From assembly GCF_029852145.1 (NCBI RefSeq), contig NC_079973.1:20106422-20170421 (forward strand): a DNA stretch of 64,000 nucleotides. The letters are read 5' to 3'. The DNA comes from Microplitis mediator. Lineage: Eukaryota > Arthropoda > Insecta > Hymenoptera > Braconidae. A model generated the notes under the pieces. That model did not search any database and had not been told where the DNA came from. It worked only from the letters and a program-made list of their open reading frames with translations. The position numbers and the translations under genes were made by a program. Shown in pieces: positions 59,786 through 64,000 of this stretch (its first letter is position 1; every line of letters starts with the position of its first letter).

Positions 59786-60328
59786 ACGTAGGGAAAGGGG
59801 GGGGGAGGGCAAAAGGGAGTAGGGTAGGCAAAACAGGGTACTCCCGAAATTTTATAACAAAAAAATTTTTTATTTAAAATGGTTTTTAAACATTCAAAAA
59901 TCACTCTTGTAAATATAATTGAGCGTTATTTTTAATTTTTTGTTTGTTAAACTTTTTCAAAAATCAATTGTCAGTTGAAAAATATTAATGACTGTTGTTT
60001 TATGATAAAAACAATTAAAAACTTGTTTTTTTTCTTTTGTATCCAATAATCATGTAAAATATAATTTTTCTTCATGTAAATTACTTACAAAAAAATTTAA
60101 CTTAATCAAATTCATTTAAAATCCAGAATTTTTTTTTTTACCGTTTTTAGGGGGTACCCCATTTTGCCCGAAAGAATGAAAATTTTTTTTTTTTAACGGT
60201 AACTGAAAATTTTTTCTATTTACTTTGATTATCATAAAAAAAAAAAAAAAAGATTTAGTGTATTTAAGTCCTCGAAAACTTGGTATTTCCTTCAGTACCC
60301 CGTTTTGCCTCTCCCTTCCCGACATATA
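59786..60328. repeat. G-rich-ended MITE, copy 2 (diverged)
   Basis: ACGTAGGGAAAGGGGGGGGG at the left, GTACCCCGTTTTGCCTCTCC at the right, with an internal second GGGTACCCCATTTTGCCC. The GTTTTTATCATAAAACA-type interior is shared with the other two copies. Confidence 0.6.
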
Positions 60329-60590
60329 ATACACTATAAAAAATCGTTCTGGAGTTTAAATAAAAAATCAGTCTGCATAAAGAGTAAATAGGGAGTTTGT
60401 CTTTTCAACGGAGTGATTTCGGAGTAGTCTGGATTTTATTTGAATCCGCATTCACTTTGATTCGGAGTTTTCATATTAAACCCTCCTTTGGAGTGAATTT
60501 CATTCCAAGAGAATTAAATACATAAACAATCATCCGCTTCGCATTCACTTCGAATTTAATCCGTGTTCACATCATAAATTTTTCAGTGTA
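60329..60590. repeat. GGAGTGAA-family MITE, copy 4 (diverged)
   Basis: ACACTATAAAAAATCGTTCT at the left, AAATTTTTCAGTGTA at the right, with GGAGTGATTTCGGAGTAGTC inside. It directly abuts the preceding G-rich element. Confidence 0.75.
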
Positions 60591-61777
60591 GTTTTAAAAT
60601 TAGACCAATTTATCTGAAAAAATGTTAAAATTAATTTTCATATTTTTAACTCGCAATTACGTCGAAATAATTAATTGTTCATAAAGATATCACGAGATCT
60701 TTTTTGTTGAAAATTTAATTAGCCACTAAATTGTATATGAATATTTTTATTAATCTAACCAGAATTTACGTTTTTTTACAGTAACTTTTAAATTAAATTT
60801 TTAAAGTTCGTAAAGAAAAAAAATTGAAGAAATTAAATTAGCACCCAGAAATGGGGGTACTGCTGGTTATTAATACAACTGTCGTATTATCAATATAAAA
60901 AATTAATTATCGACAGACATATTCATATAACAGTAAAACTAATTTTCAATTGGATTTAGTAGGGTAATTTAACGAGTAATATATAAAGAGCACGTTATCT
61001 CATCTCGCATAAATCTAACAAGTTTAACGAGCGTCGTAGTGCTCTGATAAAAACGTCCTTATTACCAAGGACTGCTTGCGGCACTTTTACTTTTTACCCT
61101 CTTGAGTACCATATTTTTCCCAAACTTTTTTTTTATCTTATTTTTTTTTCTATCCTACTTTTTTATTATTATCGAACTTCCGACAATATAGATGTTTATA
61201 TATCTATTTATAATGATATTAAAATGAAAAAAAAATCTTTCAATGGGATGTAAAAACGCCTCGAGAGTCAATTAAATTAATGTAGTACTTTACATTTCAG
61301 TATATTTAGATATAAACAATTTTTTTTTTTTCTAAGAGATTTTTTTTTCTTTCATCACCATATCAATTTACCTAAGGGAGTTTTGAAAACAATTGAAAGG
61401 AAATCCCACGCATAGGGGTTCGTCACAACAAGATTATATTATACCTACTTCATTACGGTGGATAAATCCCGTGATGTTCATTCAATCTATTAATTAAATT
61501 TTACTTTAAATTCCCCAGCTATCATTCGTTTATTTTTCTGATATAGTTGGACAGATAAATTAACTTTTTTAATATTTCAATTAATTAATTATTTTAAAAG
61601 AAATTTAATTAAGTAGTTATCGACGAAGTATATATAATTGTACGGTACTTATTTGGCGTTTTTCTTTCTTTATACTAGAATTTAATAAAGTTGCTTCTTA
61701 ATTCTAAATTTATCGCCAAGTGTTTTAGATTAAAATCAAACGCAATAAAGTTAAGAATTTTAAACAACCGAAATATA
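60591..61777. other. Intergenic, nothing recognised
   Basis: AT-rich with several T runs; no gene seen. Confidence 0.5.
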
Positions 61778-62488
61778 TATAGGGGGAGGAAGGGGCAAAT
61801 GGGGCACTTAAGAAAATCTAAGTTTTCGGGGTCTCAAGTACGTTAAATCTTTTTTTTTTTGACAATCAAAGTGAACAGAAAAAATTTTCAGCTGTCGTTA
61901 AAAAAAAAAGTTTCATTTTTTGCGGGCAAAATGGGATACCCCCTAAAAAGGTGAAAACAAAAATTTCTGAAAATTAAACAAATTTTCTTATAAAAAATTT
62001 ACATAAAGAAAAATAACATTTTACACGAAGAAAAAAAAAATTTTTTTGGCGTAAGAAATATATTGTATTATGAAATGAAGAAAAAATTTTTCTTAGGGCT
62101 AGAAAAAATTTCTTGTTGCAATAAATTTTTTGGTGCCTCAAGAAAATTTTTTCTCTCCCCAAAAAAATTCACGTTTTCAATTTATGTTCTAAAAAATTTC
62201 TTGGGGCAAATAAAAATTTTCTTGGGGCGAGTAAAAATATTTCGCGTCAAGCAATCCATTTTTTCTGTGCATAACTATTGAATGTAAAGGAAGAAAAAAA
62301 AAAAAATTTTAATAGTTTTTATCATAAAACAAAAGTCATTATCATTTTTCGACTGAAACTTTCAATTTTTGAAAAAGTTTAATAAAATAAAATTCAAAAT
62401 AAATCCAAATTACATTTCGAAAAGTAATTTTTGAATGTTTAAAACAATTTTGGGGGGTACTTCATTGTGCCCTTACTTCCCCTGTATA
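61778..62488. repeat. G-rich-ended MITE, copy 3
   Basis: TATAGGGGGAGGAAGGGGCA at the left pairs with GCCCTTACTTCCCCTGTATA at the right. The interior shares the AAGTTTTCGGGGTCTCAAGT stretch with copy 1 and carries TCTTGGGGCRARTAAAAATT words. Confidence 0.75.
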
Positions 62489-62908
62489 TTTTTAGGGGAG
62501 AGTGGGGACAATTAAACCAAAAATTCTTTGACTTTTTTTTTTAGATGAATAAAAGCAAAATGATAACTTTTTTTTTACGAAATTATACTTTATTATATAT
62601 ACTATCATTTCTCATAAGCACATAACTTATTAAATTATTAAAATTTTTAATAAATATGAAATTGTACAACTGCATCAAATGGTTCAATCGTCCCCTTTGC
62701 GGAGGCAATTGAACCAACAGTATTAGAACCACAAACGAAAGACTTTAATAAATAATTTACTATTCATTACAGCTTAAAACTGAAATTACAATACTTCTAT
62801 TAATATTGATTATTTTATATGACATTATATGTTATAACAATCACTTTTACAACTTCTGTCAATATAATTATTTTTTTTCTTGGTTAGTTTAGCTTTTTAT
62901 CACATTGA
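62489..62908. other. Short spacer with an AGGGGAGAGTGGGGACAATT sequence
   Basis: 62492-62715 has inverted GGGGACAATTAAACC and GGTTCAATCGTCCCC words about 180 bases apart, probably another small MITE without clear limits. Confidence 0.45.
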
Positions 62909-63884
62909 GGCCGTGTTCGCTGGCATTTTTTTTTTTTTGGCACAGGCGCTCTTAATTTTAATCTGCGCATGTTAAAAAAAAGAGATAGCTATTATTAACT
63001 TCCCGCTATGAAAATTGCAAATTTTCAAAAAAAGGGAAGTTATTGGTTTCGATCCGATTTTCGAAAATCGAGTTGTCATTAGATGTCGATCTTTTGAGGT
63101 CCTAGGAAGCTATTCTATTTCCCTTCAAAAAAAAATCTGTCTGTCAGTTGACCCTGTGGGCCAGCCCTAAAACTCCCCGCCGTTTTCGAGCTCCTTGAGC
63201 TCGAAAACTTTGTCGTTAATACATTTTCGAGCTCTTCGAGCTCGAAAATACTTTTGTATGCCGTTCTTTTCGAAAAAAATAGTTTTTTACCATTTTTACC
63301 AAGTTCTAAAGCTGATCGAATTTTGAATACGATTTATCGAGTCGTTTTTGAGATATTTCAAAAAAAATAAAAAAATAAATTTTTTTTAATTCTTTCGACA
63401 ACGGTTTCTCTTGAACGAATGAACCGATTTTGATGGTTAAGGTGGCATTCGACGCGGCTTATAAAGCTCTAGAGCCCAGTCCATTTTGGAATCAATCCAT
63501 CGAGCACATTAAAAGTTATCCAAAAAAAACACTTTTGAAAAAATTTTATTTTTGGAATATCTCTGAACGAACCCTACCGATCAAGCTCAATTTTCTTTCA
63601 GCTTCAAGATATTGACAAGCCGCGTCGAATGACACCTTAAAGATCAAAATCGGTTCATCCGTTCAAAAGATACAGGTATTTACCTACGTACGTACGTACG
63701 TACATACACACATACACTCGGACATTATCTTGAAATTGGTCAGAATAGCTTCCTAGGACCTTAAAACGTCGACATCTGATGAAAATTCGATTTTCGTAAA
63801 TCAGACAGAAACCAATAACTTCCCGAATTTTTGAAAATTTACAATTTTCTTAGCGGGAAGTTAAAAATGCCAGCGAACACGGCC
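62909..63884. mobile_element. Fold-back element with outer GGCCGTGTTCGCTGGCAT ends
   Basis: Perfect outer inverted repeats of about 22 bases (62909-62930 and 63863-63884) enclose an AACTTCCCGC-family fold-back (62995-63866) like that at 2774-4216, including one unit of the AACCGATTTTGATGGTTAAG tandem repeat, a CGTACGTACGTA run and the AGGACCTTAAAACGTCGACA arm. It is noncoding and could be a composite of two elements. Confidence 0.8.
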
Positions 63885-64000
63885 AACAATTTACAGTGTA
63901 TTAATTTTGTTTTGTTTTTATCTCAAACCCGGAATATGATGATGGACAAATTAAAAGCCGAAAAAAAAACAATATAATAATTATAATGATTAATGTTGGT
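63885..64000. other. Right window edge, nothing recognised
   Basis: AT-rich sequence with an A run; too short to judge. Confidence 0.5.

Noticed and set aside
61974..62281. Lys/Phe-rich frames on both strands
   Set aside because: Derived from the interior of a G-rich-ended MITE.

Overview
This 64 kb window is AT-rich, intron-containing animal DNA. Its recognisable content is a head-to-tail array of insect odorant receptor genes (7tm_6 family) on the minus strand. The compact five-exon genes, the large one-strand tandem array, and the dense short inverted-repeat elements suggest a hymenopteran, most likely a parasitoid wasp. That placement is inference; no species marker is present.

Left part (1-36,960): eight apparently intact receptor genes, called OR-1 to OR-8 here from left to right, are transcribed right to left. 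Each has exons of about 249, 600, 108, 147 and 60 bases joined by phase-0 introns, and each gives a protein of 386-392 residues with no stop or frameshift. The published-style single-ORF view sees only exons 1 and 2. Exons 3, 4 and 5 are too short to stand out, and they were found here by splice sites and by alignment between paralogues. A conserved sequence block lies 235-310 bases upstream of every start codon. Another copy at bases 1-30 marks a ninth gene just off the left edge. OR-1/OR-2 are close relatives, OR-4/OR-5 form a pair whose 5' flanks are far more alike than their coding exons, and OR-7/OR-8 form a distinct subgroup. Introns and spacers are packed with miniature inverted-repeat elements (MITEs), fold-back elements, tRNA-like SINE heads and tandem repeats.

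Right part (36,960-64,000): no gene could be supported. The region is repeat-rich intergenic or intronic DNA, with many MITEs (several sharing CACTGTAAAAA-type ends), large fold-backs, and three purine/pyrimidine-rich, less AT-rich stretches (about 41,480-42,310, 48,590-49,060 and 54,800-55,500) that could be promoters or untranslated exons of an unrelated gene.

Functionally, each receptor would be expected to pair with the co-receptor Orco in olfactory neuron dendrites. The array reads as an expanding, unequal-crossover-driven gene family in which each gene carries its own copy of a shared promoter-like block.
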